From contig CM066305.1 of NCBI GenBank assembly GCA_033807695.1, positions 2,666,001-2,730,000 on the forward strand: 64,000 nucleotides of DNA. The letters run 5' to 3'. The number at the start of each line of letters is the position of its first letter. Position 1 is the first letter of the stretch. This document shows, piece by piece, positions 34,317 through 45,888 of this stretch. The position numbers and the translations under genes were made by a program. This stretch comes from Daedaleopsis sinensis (taxonomy: Eukaryota > Basidiomycota > Agaricomycetes > Polyporales > Polyporaceae). Under the pieces are notes generated by a model, which worked only from the letters and a program-made list of their open reading frames with translations, had not been told where the DNA came from and ran no database searches.

Positions 34317-35595
34317 ATGTATAACGGGATTGGTCTTACGACTCCTCGAGGAACGTACGTGCTGTCTCTATTTAACTGCCGTTGAGCTCACATAACTAAC
34401 ATTCATTGTCAGTGGCACGAACGGCTACGTGGTGCGCAACCTGTCTGCAGTGCGCAGCCACCAAAGTGTGCAGGATCGTGCTAGCGCATGGGATGTAGCA
34501 CCCCCCAAGCATAGGGAACCTGATGCCGAGATATTGGAACACGAGAGGAAGAGAAAGGTGGAAATTAAATGCTTGGAACTGCAGTTGCAGCTGGAGGAGG
34601 ACGGGTATGTTCGTTTGTGCTTTGTATAACATGCCAGCTCACTTTGCTTTATCAGTGTTGAGGAGGAAAAGATCGAGGAGCAAGTGAATGAGTTGCGCAC
34701 GAAACTGCTCGCGGAAGCTAGTGCCCTCGTTCAAGATGCGAAGGCCTTGAAACCCTCTGACACACACGGTATCGCTGCCGCGAAGAAGGATGAGTTGAAC
34801 AAGATGGCCCGAGCTCTGGGCACGCGCAGGGACTACAACGAAGGAGATGCATTTGACCGAGAAAAGCAGGAGGAGCAGAGGATTCGCAGGATGGCCGAGA
34901 GGGAAGAACGGGACAGACAGAGAGACGAGGAACGCGCGAAGATGCTGGCACAAAAGGAGAAGTGGGATGCTGAGCGCAAGGAGAGGGATCGTCTACGGAG
35001 GCGGGAGGAGGACAGGAGGAGAAAGGAACGAGAGGAAGAAGCCAAGCGCAGGGAGAGGATGCCCCCACCCCCGGTGCCTTCTCGTGGCGGAAGGGACTAC
35101 CAACCTCGACGCAGCAGGAGCAGGAGCAGGAGCCCTGTGCGCCGCGCTGGCTCCCCAGACGACGATCGCAACTACCGGCGTAGGCGTTCGCCCCCGTCAC
35201 CTCCCCGCCGCCGCGACGTATCTCGTTCCCCATCGCCCCCACCACGCGTCAGGCGGCGCTTCGAGTCCCGCTCTCCTCCTCCCCGCTACCGCCGCTCAGG
35301 CTCTGTCGAGCCGCCGTCTCGTGGACAAACTGGCGTGAAGAGATCCCCTTCGCCGTACCCTCCCAAGTCGCCCCCGCGTTACGGGAGAAGCCGTCGCTCG
35401 CCTTCGAGGTCCATGTCGCGCTCTCGATCCCCGGTGCGGCGCGAACGGTCACCAGATGAGCCTAGGGGTCGTAAGGAATCGCGCTCGCCTTCGCCCCCGC
35501 CCCAGGGTGAACGCGGGCCGCGGCGTCGTGAGCGGTCGTCCTCGAGCGACTCCTCTATGTCTGTGAGTTCCGGCTCCAGTCGGAGCAGGGACTGA
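34317..35595 (+). CDS. CWC21: Spliceosomal cwf21/SRRM2-like protein with RS domain
   Basis: Exons 34317-34354, 34413-34604 and 34656-35595 give about 389 residues. The N-terminus MYNGIGLTTPRG, then GTNGYVVRNLSAVR, is the invariant start of Cwc21/SRm300. The cwf21 domain follows (WDVAPPKHREPDAEILEHER). The middle is a long Arg/Glu-rich single helix, and the C-terminal third is an RS domain with many SRSRSPVRR-like units. In yeast the short Cwc21 touches Prp8 and U5 near the active site; the RS tail here makes it more like animal SRRM2. It is nuclear. The RS part probably is phosphorylated by SR kinases. Confidence 0.93.
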
Positions 35596-36032
35596 GGCGG
35601 TGGATCATAGTCGCTTCTAAAAGTCTTTCGATACTCGTTCGTGACTGTATGTACAATATGCGATGACTCTGCTGTGGTACCTGCGCGTCCTTCTTACTTC
35701 AGCAGCGTCAAGCCTCGTCAAGCTGGCAGGTATGAATCTGAACGAACCGGGGCAGCGTTCACGTTCAACGTAACGTCCAGGCCCTCAGGCAACCCTCAGG
35801 GGTTGGTTCTGCCAATATTCGTGCCGTGACACAGCATGGGGCAAATCTTATCTGATAACGTGACAGCAACCCGGCGCATCGTGCCTTGCCGCCGGAGGCC
35901 ATTAATATTCTCCAGCCAACCCGCCATGACTCGCGACCACAAAAACGGAACGCTCGCTCTGTTCCTTCTATCCACTACACACCTCTTCTAAACGTGCGCC
36001 AGCACCTCTGCCAGCGCACCGCACAAGACACG
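35596..36032. other. Spacer and ARG8 promoter
   Basis: I see no gene. The last part is the ARG8 5' flank. Confidence 0.4.
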
Positions 36033-38094
36033 ATGCGCGCGTTCACTCGTCAAGCCCGCCGGACACTCGTTCGCCCCATACAGCGCCCCTTGCCAGTGGG
36101 AGCGCGGTGTTTGGTATGTTGGTGTGGTCTTCACACGTCCACGGCTGCTCATGAACACTATTGTGGCCAATTGTAGAGCTCTGAGAGCGGCTTTCGCCTG
36201 CCCAACGCGCCATGCACCCTGTACACGGCTGTGACGCACCCCGAGGACCCTGCGTCCGTCGCCCCGAAGACACAGGCGATGCTCGACCTCTCGAGCGCGT
36301 ACATCCTCCCGGTCTACGCGCGGCCACCCTTCGTGCTCGAAAAGGGGAAGGGGGCGTACGTGTGGGACGTGCAGGGGCGGCAGTACCTGGACTTCAGTGC
36401 TGGGATCGCCGTGAACGCCTTGGGTCACGGTGATGAGGGGGTTGTAGAGGTGAGTCATTCTAGACCGACCCCCTCTATTTTGATACTTGTCTGCCCTGGT
36501 CGGCCGTGTGCGTCCGATGATTTCCCTTCTTGATAGCCACTTCCCTTGCACTCTTCATGCGAAGAGCACTGCTTTACCCGGTGTCGCGGTCTGTAGAGGA
36601 CGAGTCCGTTTCCCTGGAGGTGGCGCGGGACGCCAATCCTGCCTGATACCCTTTTAGCTATTCCGTGGCTCTTGGTCGCACACAAGCCAGAAGACGAATT
36701 ATGTGGCAGTCATTTGTCGAACTGTGCCGATGCGATTGGTGCTTACTCTGTAATACCTACACATGCTAACGTATCCCGTCTATCTTTAGGTGATGAGAAG
36801 CACTGCGACGAGCCTCTTACACACCAGCAATGTCTACCATCACGAATATGCTGGCAAGCTCGCTGAGCTGCTCATCACGCTGACCCAGTCGGAAGGCGGC
36901 CTCGGGTGGGCACCCGGCAGCGCGCATGCCCCGGTGAACGGGACGTCGGGCGCGAAGGTGTTCTTCTCCAACTCCGGCACGGAGGCGAATGAAGGCGCGC
37001 TCAAGATCGCACGGAAGGTGGGCAAGGCGCGCTGGGCCGCTGCGACGGGCAAGCCGTGGGACGACGCGGCATGCGACAAGTACGAAATCGTCTGCTTTGA
37101 GCGTGGATTTCACGGCCGGTCGATGGGCGCGCTGAGCGTGACCACGAACGCCAAGTATCAAAAGCCGTTCATGCCCCTGATCCCTGGAGTCAAGGTCGGC
37201 CAGCTGAACGACACCGCGGGGTTGGGGAGCCTAGTGGGAGAGAAGACATGCGCAGTTATCGTCGAGCCTATACAGGGCGAGGGCGGTATCAACGCCGCAG
37301 ATGTGGACTGGCTACGTGCGCTCCGGAAGAGGTGCGACGAGGTCGGCGCGGTGCTGATCTATGATGAAATTCAGGTGAGTTTAAATCTCCGTGTCATGAT
37401 ACGTCTACGCCTAGCGCGGCTGGTGTGGCACAAGCATGATAGCGGCTGTATACTAGCAGGACACAGCTGACTGAAACATTCGATATAGTGTGGATTATAC
37501 CGAACAGGCAGCATTTGGGCACATTCAAGCGTCTCTGTGGACGCCCACCCGGACATTGTGACTACAGCGAAGCCGCTTGCGAATGGATATCCCATCGGGG
37601 CGGTCCTCATACGGGACAGTGTTGCGGAGGTCATGACGGCCGGTGAGTACTTTCACAGAGGTGCACCCAGCGTCCTGGAGGCTCATACACGATGGTGGGA
37701 TTTGGCAGGCACACATGGAACGACATTCGGCGGCTCGCCTCTAGCGTGTGCGCTCGGATTCCATGTACTGTCAAGGCTGTCGGACGAGGCGTTCGTCGCG
37801 AGCCTCTCGGAGACGAGCGCGTACTTGGAGCAACGTCTGCAGCTCCTCACTCGATGGTTCCCTGCTATCCTCGAGGAGCAAGTGCGGGGGCGAGGACTAA
37901 TTCGGGGGCTAGGTTTCAGAGATCACAGTCATCCCGCGCAGGTGGTGAACCTGGCGCGGGAGCGCGGCGTGCTATTGCTGACGGCGGGGACAGACGCTGT
38001 GAGACTTGTGCCGAGCCTGAACGTCGGTGCGGGAGAGGTCGGGCATGCTATGGATGTGGTGGAAAGCTGTTTGCATGTACTGAATAAGGCGTGA
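36033..38094 (+). CDS. ARG8: Acetylornithine aminotransferase, mitochondrial
   Basis: Exons 36033-36113, 36177-36449, 36790-37374, 37489-37642 and 37709-38094 give about 492 residues. The N-terminus MRAFTRQARRTLVRPIQRP is a good mitochondrial presequence. The class III aminotransferase core shows FFSNSGTEANEGALKIARK (phosphate binding), CFERGFHGRSMGALSVT, VEPIQGEGGINAA and LIYDEIQCGLYRTG, and the PLP lysine in TTAKPLANGYPIGA. The enzyme makes N-acetylornithine in arginine synthesis. Intron 2 (36450-36789, 340 bp) is about six times longer than most introns here. Confidence 0.95.
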
Positions 38095-38402
38095 GGCCAT
38101 GGGTGTTATGCAGACGGTATAGAGAGATCGGGAGTGCATACGCCGTCCGAGGAAGTTTCAAGTAAGTCCTGTCATTCGAGATTATAATTTACCGGGCACC
38201 GAGCGTAGCCGGGCCACTGGCTCAGCGCTAGCTGGGCTCTCGTGAGACGGTCCGCGTGGGCCAATCATGCGCTGGCCATTATTAGGCGCTGCTGAGACAG
38301 GCCATGCCCATAAGAGGCAGGGCCCTCGAAAGCACTCTGATTTCACTCTTCCTCTCCTCTCCTCTCTTTTCCTCCGTCTGTCCTCGCAGCCCAGTGCTCG
38401 TC
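38095..38402. other. Spacer and HEM1 promoter
   Basis: Pyrimidine-rich leader sequence (CT stretches at about 38345-38380) precedes the HEM1 start, a common fungal core-promoter feature. I see no gene. Confidence 0.4.
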
Positions 38403-40569
38403 ATGGACAAACTCTCCAGCGTCACAAAGTTCAAGGCCGTCTGCCCCTACCTCGGCCGCACCAAGACCAACACTCTCCGCACGCTATGCACCTCCGCGTC
38501 CCCTCGCTACCCGACGCTTTCTAAGCTCACCGAGAAGGCGACCCAGTGCCCGGTCATGGGCCAGGCCCTCACCGCTCGCTCGACCCAGATGGTCGCTGGG
38601 TACGCCAGCCTCGCGGGCTCTGCTGAGTTCAACAAGATCCCCGAGCACCACGGCATCCAGTCGACCGCCGCCGACGCAGCTAAGTGCCCCCATGCCTCCA
38701 AGGCTATCGCTGCTGCTCGCATGGCCGAGGAGCTTGCCTCCGCGAAGAAGGGGAAGGCCCCCAAGATTAGCGTCGCCGCTGCCGCCAAGGCTGCCCATGC
38801 CGCTTCTCCTACCGGCTGCCCCTTCCACGCCGCGAAGACCGACGCGAACGCTGCGTCCACCTCCGAGGCGAAGCCTAAAGCCGTCGGCGGGTTCGACTAC
38901 GAGAAGTTCTACACCGACGAGCTCGAGAAGAAGCACAGCGATGCGTCCTACCGCTACTTCAACAACATCAACCGCATGGCGTCCAAGTTCCCTATCGCTC
39001 ACACCGGGGACCCGAAGGACCAAGTTGAGGTCTGGTGCGCGAACGATTACCTCGGCATGGGCAACAACCCTGTTGTTCTCGAGACGATGCAGTGCGTAGC
39101 TCGCTTCGCTTCTCAGAAGCTATTTATATTGAATAGTGGCTTCTTTCGATCCGCAGTCGCACTCTAAACACCTACGGACACGGTGCGGGAGGTACCCGTA
39201 ACATTGCCGGTAACACCGGGATGCACCTTGCCCTCGAGGCCGAGCTCGCTTCTCTGCACCGCAAGCCCGCTGCGCTCGTCTTCTCGTCATGCTACGTCGC
39301 CAACGACGCGACGCTCGCGACCTTAGGGTCCAAGCTGCCAGGCTGCATCTACTTCTCCGACAACATGAACCACGCCTCCATGATTCAAGGCATGCGCCAC
39401 TCCGGTGCCAAGCGAGTCATCTTCAATCACAACGATTTGGAGGACTTGGAGATGAAGTTGGCGCAGTACCCCAAGGAGACCCCTAAGATCATCGCCTTCG
39501 AGAGTGTATACTCGATGTGCGGTAGCGTCGGTCCCATCGCAGAGATATGCGACTTAGCAGAGCGGTACGGCGCGTTGACCTTCCTGGACGAGGTCCACGC
39601 CGTCGGACTTTACGGACCTCGCGGCGCTGGTGTCGCCGAACACCTTGACTACGAAGTGCATAGGCGCGCTGGTCAGAGCCCCGACCCCATCAAGGGCACG
39701 GTTATGGACCGCATCGACATCATCACTGGTGAGTACCGTCCAGACTGCTCTGGGCTGCCAGTTGCTAACCTCGCGGTCCAGGTACTCTCGGCAAGGCTTA
39801 CGGCGCCGTGGGCGGTTACATCGCAGGCTCTACGGACTTTGTGGACATGATCAGGTCGTACGCCTCTGGCTTCATCTTCACGACGTCGCTTCCTCCGGCC
39901 AACATGGCGGGTGCTCGCGCGAGCATCGCGTACCAGAAGGAGTACAACGGCGACCGGCAGCTCAAGCAGATCAACGTCCGCGACCTCAAGTCCCGCTTCG
40001 AGACCCTCGACATCCCAGTCATCCCCGGCCCATCCCACATCGTCCCCGTGCTCATCGGCGACGCCGCCCTCGCTAGGCTCGCGTCGGACACGCTGCTGGA
40101 GAAGCACAACGTCTACGTGCAGGCGATCAACTATCCGACCGTCGCGCGTGGCGAGGAGCGTCTCCGGTTCACCGTCACCCCCGGCCATAACGTCGATCAG
40201 ATCGCGCGCCTCTCGCACGCCGTCGACTCTGTCTTCACCGAACTCGGCATCAAGCGCACGTCGGACTGGCGGAAGCTCGGCGGGCACGCAGGCGTCGGTG
40301 TCGCCGATGCGAAGGCCGTCGAACCCGTGTGGTCGGACGCGCAGCTCGGTTTGTTGGACGGCACGGCTCCTGCCTTGCTGAGGGCCGGGCAGAAGGGCGT
40401 TGTTGACGCGCGCGCGGTTCGCGTCACCCGCGAGAAGTTCGAGGACCTGTTGGGCCCGTACGTCGAGCCGGTGACCGCGGTCGATGCTCTCACGACGGAT
40501 CTCGCGCTTGCGCCGCCGCCGCCGCCGCCGATGACAGCGTCGATCCCTTCCGTCGCCGCCTCTGCGTGA
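38403..40569 (+). CDS. HEM1: 5-aminolevulinate synthase, mitochondrial
   Basis: Exons 38403-39091, 39157-39728 and 39782-40569 give about 682 residues. The enzyme condenses glycine with succinyl-CoA, the first step of heme synthesis, in the matrix. The catalytic core has [55 protein letters not shown] and the PLP lysine in [13 protein letters not shown]. The N-terminal 170 residues hold four Cys-Pro pairs (VCPYL, QCPVM, KCPHA, GCPFH), the pattern of heme regulatory motifs that limit import or activity when heme is abundant. The Ala-rich linker and a C-terminal extension with a Pro run are outside the catalytic core. It converges on the WKF gene with about 215 bp between. Confidence 0.97.
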
Positions 40570-40783
40570 TTGCACCCCGCATCATCCCCATATAGTTCGT
40601 TGTCGTTCCTTTGTTGTTTACAAACATTCCTAGCAGCCGCATGCTCAATATTGTGGATTGTGGATGTATCGATGTACCATTGTGGGAGATTGTAGTGATG
40701 AGGAATAAACCAGACGAAGATGTGTCTACCCTTGCTTTGCGTGATGCGTCCAATAAGAAGTGTCAAAAGGGAAACGAGCGATA

Positions 40784-42058
40784 TCATGATGTATTCGAGG
40801 TGAGGATGGCCAGTAGAGCCTCCGCGCGTTGTAGTTTGACCTTATCCGAAGAAACAGTCGCAGCAATTGGCTCCTCAACTGAGAAGCGTACCGTGCGCTT
40901 GGCCGGCGAGTCGTTCGCGGCTGCGTCTCCCGTTTTGTCGGTTGCTTCGGTGGTACCTTCAGTCGGAGCGGGTTCTGATTCGTCAGTGGGTTTGGGCGGC
41001 ACCATTGCGTCCTTGCAGGATTTGATGAGGGTCTGTGTGGATGCATGCATCGGTCAAAGATGCAGCCAGCGAGTCTCAGTGAGTGCGGAGGACATATCTC
41101 ACCTCCCGAACACCACCTTGCACGCCTTGTAAGTATCGCGAGACCAGAGATATGTACTTCTCTGGAATCTTTTGACCGTCGTGAGTTGGCATGCGATGAA
41201 TGGACTGCATGCGGTACACTCACAGATTCCTCAGACCAGACGTTCCGGATGAGCCAGTTCTGTCGCGCCTTATTGAACTTCCAGTTACTGGGATCGTCGA
41301 ACTGGGTAAAGGCATACTGCAACGCTAGATCGACGCTTTAGTACGGCCTATGGTGCAAAGTGTGTGATAGATGTACCTTTCTGCGCTTGCTCGCTCAACG
41401 CTTCGTCTCCAGACGGGTCAGGTAGCTCAGAGGTTGAGCGGTGCTTGCGTTTCTTTTTCTCCGGCTTTACAGACGCGATCTTGGCTCCTGAGGTATCTTG
41501 TTCTTCTTCATCCCTATCTTCTTTTGGTCGTTTCTTCTTCTCTTTCTTGCTCTTCTTGTGGGCCCCGTCGGGGTGCACGGCCAGATCGACACCGTCCTCG
41601 ACCGCTTCCGCGGCGCGCTTTACCTTCCGTCGCGTCTCCTTCATATCCTCCTCACTGCCCTGCTCCTCTGCAGCCTTCGACTCTTTTCTCTTCTTCCTCT
41701 TCTTCTTGTCTTCTGATGCATCCTCAGCAACTTCGCTATCCATCGCGCGCGCAGCATCCTCCCCACCCTCGCCTCCTTCCTCAGCTGCAAGCTTCCGCTT
41801 CTTCTTCTTCTGAGGCTCGCCCAGCTCCCCCGCTACCTCCGGGACATCGTCCTGTTGAGCGTGCTTGCGCTTCTTGTGCTTCTTCTCCTTGACATGGGTC
41901 CCGAGCTGGTCCGCGTCATTCGCGTCGATTGGGGAAAGCTCATTTGCTTCCTCCTTCGATTTCTTTGAACTCGCGTCGTCTACCGTCGCGCTAGGTTCTG
42001 AGGATTTCCCCTTCGATTTCTTGTGCTTTCGCGAGGGCGTGTCGACGGAGTGGGCCAT
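40784..42058 (-). CDS. WKF-domain protein (C7orf50-like), probably nucleolar
   Basis: Exons 41377-42058, 41224-41324, 41103-41168 and 40784-41032 give about 365 residues. The N-terminal two thirds are almost all Lys/Glu-rich with many KKKRK-type clusters, as in nucleolar proteins. The WKF domain follows across the introns: ALQYAFTQFDDPSNWKFNKA, then RQNWLIRNVWSEES and IPEKYISLVSRYLQGVQGGV. WKF proteins such as human C7orf50 co-purify with pre-ribosomes; a role in ribosome assembly is inferred. The C-terminus carries VRFSVEEP, a possible phosphatase-binding RVxF-like motif. The start chosen is MAHSVDTPSRK; the longer in-frame extension looks non-coding. Confidence 0.85.
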
Positions 42059-42332
42059 TGTAGCTGTAGCCCAGCGAGGCAGCTGTGAAATGGCTGTGAG
42101 GAGACGCAAGACGCGAAAGCAGAGTGCTGCTGCAGCCACCGACGCGCCTGGGGAAAGGCAAAAAGAATATGTGCCACGTGGGCGGGCCAGGAACGCTAAA
42201 TCGGTGTGAATCTCGGGTGACGGGTGGCAGGCTGCCGCTGACGGATCCGGAGCGCGTTGACGTTCGCAACTCTCCTCGTTCCCGCCGTCTCCTGCTTTCC
42301 GCCGTTCCTGTCTGCTCGCGGTCGTCTGTCGC

Positions 42333-43257
42333 CATGGGTCTCTCGTTCTCTTCTCTCTTCACGTCTCTCTCGTCGCTGGTACGCTGGAGCAAGGACCAGG
42401 ATGTCCGGATATTGATGCTCGGTTTGGATGCGGCGGGAAAGGTCCGTGTATATCACACGCTCCCTCTGCGAGCTGTGCTCGACTGACGCTTTGTGCACAT
42501 GTGCTAGACCACTATACTATACAGGCTACAGGTGATGTTGCTCTCGAAAGGGTGTTTAGGTCTGGGCTGAACGTCGACGCAGATTGGTGAAGTGGTGCCG
42601 ACGATTCCAAGTAAGCGTCGTGTGCCCACCTGTGCCCATGAGAGTCGCTTACCAAAGTACGTTCACAGCAATCGGGTTCAATGTAGAAACTGTGCAGGTT
42701 CGTTGTCTCGGCGGAATACATATATCGCTACTCCTCACCATGTTGGTGCATTCAGTACAAGAACATCAAGTTCCAGGTGTGGGACCTTGGCGGCCAGTCG
42801 AGTATTCGGTACGACCTGTTTCTGACTGCTCGTGTCCCTTGTTTCTCATCGTCGTCACCATGCAGACCATACTGGCGTTGTTACTTCCCGAACACCTCTG
42901 CCATCATCTACGTCATCGACGCATCCGACGTCGACCGGCTAGACACGTCGCGCTCCGAGCTGCTCACCATGCTCTCAGAGGAAGAGCTTTCCGGCGTCCC
43001 TCTTCTGGTCTTCTGCAATAAGCAGGACGTCCAAGGTGCGCTCCCGCCGGAAACGATCAGCGAGAAGCTGGGACTTGCAGGCGGGGAGAAGGAGAGGCAA
43101 TGGAGCGTGCGTGGTAGCTGTGCGACGAAGGGTGAGGGTCTAGAGGAGGGTCTTGACTGGTTCGTCATTTGTTCGCGAGTTGCATGCGCTCGAAGCCTTG
43201 TTTGGCGACTAACCGTTACGATGTCTCAGGCTCGTCAACGCAATACAGAAGAAATAG
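42333..43257 (+). CDS. ARL1: ARF-like GTPase Arl1
   Basis: The gene has seven small exons, the longest from about 42871 to 43160. The start MGLSFSSLF keeps Gly2 for N-myristoylation. GTPase motifs are present across exons: GLDAAGK then TTILYRLQ (P-loop), PTIPTIGFNVETV (switch 1), WDLGGQSSIRPYWRCYF (switch 2), NKQD (guanine binding) and a SCATKGEGLEEGL base loop. SIRPYWRCYF fits Arl1 better than Arf1. Arl1 works at the trans-Golgi, recruiting GRIP-domain golgins. The last exon encodes LVNAIQKK and stops at 43255-43257. It is divergent from the WKF gene. Confidence 0.93.
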
Positions 43258-43642
43258 ATGCAGACAGCCTGCGCATGGGCTGGCTGTCTTTTCTATTTGC
43301 ACATACACTGTTGCTTTGCTGGTCGCCTGACTCAGCTTGGACCTACTATATAGTACTCACACACTCGCTGTACATCATAATTATCACAGATATTGATATC
43401 ACACATTTAGACACAGCTGCATACACCATCGAACCCTTCATTGTTTCGCTGAGACCCTACCATCCATGCTCTCAGAAAGCTCGAGAACACGGTGACAGAT
43501 GTCGACCAAGCGAAGACATTGACATTAGCCGTGCGGTGACTGGCAATGCGAAGGTATGAATCTATGATACAAGAGTGGGTGTCTATCACCAAGAGTGAAG
43601 TATTCCGAGTCAGTCCACGAGTTCACGAGAGATAGCGGTGGC
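43258..43642. other. Convergent spacer between ARL1 and CDT2
   Basis: This AT-rich 3' spacer shows no gene. It must hold both polyadenylation regions. Confidence 0.4.
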
Positions 43643-45690
43643 TCAGGCATCGCTCTTCGCCCAAGACCACTCCCATTTCCTTTCCTCCGGGTCGTCAGCA
43701 CACCGCCTCGCCACCTCCACATCCGGCCTCCACACCCTCACAGTCCCGTCGTCCGCACACGTCGCAAGCATGCCCTCCGCCCAGTCCATCGCACCCACCT
43801 CCCCCGTCTGTCCCTGCAGCTCGACAGGCGCGCCCCATCCATACCGACCGACGTCCCTCGCCTTCGCAGCCGACGCGGCGCTCGCGATGTCAAACAGGTA
43901 CGCTCGGCCGTCCACCGTGTTCCCCCCCGCAAGCCACCGCCCGCATGGCGACGCGGCGAGCCGGACGTAGAACGAGTTCGTCAGCATGTTCGCGTGCGCG
44001 TGCACGTGCGGGTCGTGTGTCCCAAGCTCCGCGGCGGGGTACCCGGAGAGCGGCTCGAGCCAGGGCGCGGAGTACGTGTGCACGCGCGAGTCGGTGCCGA
44101 GCGCGTAGACGAGGCCCGCCGTGGGCCCGCTGCCGGCCGCGAGCGTGGTGATGCCCCGCGCGCGGCGTGTGCCGCTGGATGTGGTGGGGTCGCAGGAGGA
44201 AGTGAAGAGCGGCCTTGTGCGCGCTGTTCGGGAGGTCCTGGCGGGCTTCTTTGGGGTGCTGATCGTCGGAAGGCGGACGTCCCACAAGTGGAGTATACTG
44301 TGCCCAATATGAGTGGGTGGACGCGACATAAAGGACTGAATTCGTACCCGTCAGAGGAACTGCTGCTGATGATCCCATAGGGATGGCTATCGGTGTACAA
44401 CAGATGCGTGATGCTCTTGAGCGGCGCCGCTGCGACAATCTTGCCTCTCCGCCCTTTGGGCTTCGGAGCCTTCGTTTCGCTTTCGTGGGCTTTGGCAATG
44501 GACAGGACCGGGGTGAGTGCGCCGCCCCCTTCGGCGTTATGGCGTGCCTCGCCAACACGCAAGTCCCATAGGCAGATGCTACCGTCCCTGCCCCCGCTGC
44601 AAAGTATATCTCCATCGTGGTTAGGGTCCCAAGCTACGCACTTGACGGTCCCTTCATGTCCTCGAAGGACATGCAAGGTCCGGTCGACCTCTCGCGCCGA
44701 TGACGACAGAGAGGTGATATGGATGCTCTGGTCTGCAGAAGCAGTCGCTAGGTGTTCGTCGGACGGGGACCAGCGGACGTCGAAGATACCATTCTCATGT
44801 GACTGAACCGTCAGTCTTTGTGGCTCTAAAATGGAGGTCAGTGACGTTGTCTCGTCGTGGCAGAAGAATTACGCACCAACATCCCAATCTCGTCTTTTGG
44901 ATGTGTTTAGTATGTGGACAGTCCCTTGTTCGGTCGCAACTGCGAAATGAGGCGTCCCGCCACGTTTCGCGGCTACGATAGAGGCGACATGGTCATCATG
45001 GGAGCATGACAAATGAATCACCCGGGACATACCATGGGAATACGAGCATGCATACGGGAGCGTAATGAAAGTCCTCTCGTCGATGGATTGGCACTTGTAC
45101 ACGTCTGCCTTGTTCGAGGAGACGAAAGTTTGCAATATGGATTTGGTGGACACTATGATAGCAGCTCTGTCGTCAGTCATGCAACATTGAACATCGTAGA
45201 ATCATGCAGCATAGTGGGTGATCTGACGGCTCGAACAGTAGTCCAGCCACTCCAAGAGTTGTGACACGTTAGACTGCGCCGCCTGTCGGTGCGGTAAAGC
45301 TGGACGTTGGACCAGCGCATGCGCAGACCAACATAGAGAGTACACAAAGAGCTCACCATATAGGTTATTCGCTGTTCTGGACGGCCCTCCTAGCATACTG
45401 TGATTCCTGGACGCGTAGACGGAGTACTGGTGGTCTCTCCTTCGCTGCCTCGTCGCACCACCGACCTCATCGTCACTGCTACTCTCTGAGTCTGTGTTTG
45501 TTCCATCGTCCCGCTTCCCAAGAGGCTCGAGCTTGAGCCGTTTCTTGTCGCGTCCATCGAACTCGAGCTGGCGGACGCGCTTTCGCTCAGATTCAGGTGG
45601 CGTGGGTAGACCCGTTGGTGCGCCTGCGGTGCGAAAGAAGTTCGTACGATCAAGGAGTTTCGAGTCGGAGTCTAGGGTGTTCGTCGACAT
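43643..45690 (-). CDS. CDT2: CRL4 substrate receptor Cdt2/DTL (WD40)
   Basis: I read five exons, roughly 45350-45690, 45000-45160, 44880-44965, 44330-44830 and 43643-44293. The N-terminus is Ser/Arg-rich (RRRDHQYSVYASRN). The propeller starts with PYACSYSHAAKRGG and TEQGTVHILNTSK. SPSDEHLATASADQSIHI, LRGHEGTVKCVAWDPNHDGD and SGGRDGSICLWDLRV follow; the last is a WDxR box used to bind DDB1, and ILHLWDVRLPT is a second one. Cdt2 brings PCNA-bound substrates such as Cdt1 and Spd1-like inhibitors to the Cul4 ubiquitin ligase in S phase and after damage. The long first intron border (about 45163-45350) is less certain. Confidence 0.85.
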
Positions 45691-45888
45691 GACGCAGAAT
45701 AGAAGAGATAGTGTTCAATGCGAGTAGTAGGGTAGTGAACCTGGGCAACCCTGCAGGCGCTGAGACTCTTGACGGGACCAGTCAACAAATTGAAACGCGT
45801 CGCGAGACACGTGATCGTTCCCCTGCAAAAGGCAGACTGTTACTAGCGCTCAGCTGCACCCTGACCTCGCCTACTATCTTGCCGTCCA

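Noticed and set aside
34718..35245. Minus-strand frame opposite the RS-domain gene
   Set aside because: Antisense of repetitive Arg/Ser codons, with no independent support.
39673..40575. 300-residue minus-strand frame
   Set aside because: It is the antisense shadow of the GC-rich third exon of HEM1 and has no introns or family features.
41364..41813. Plus-strand Phe/Ser/Leu-rich hydrophobic frame
   Set aside because: This is the complement of the Lys/Glu-rich WKF protein; such shadows look like membrane proteins.
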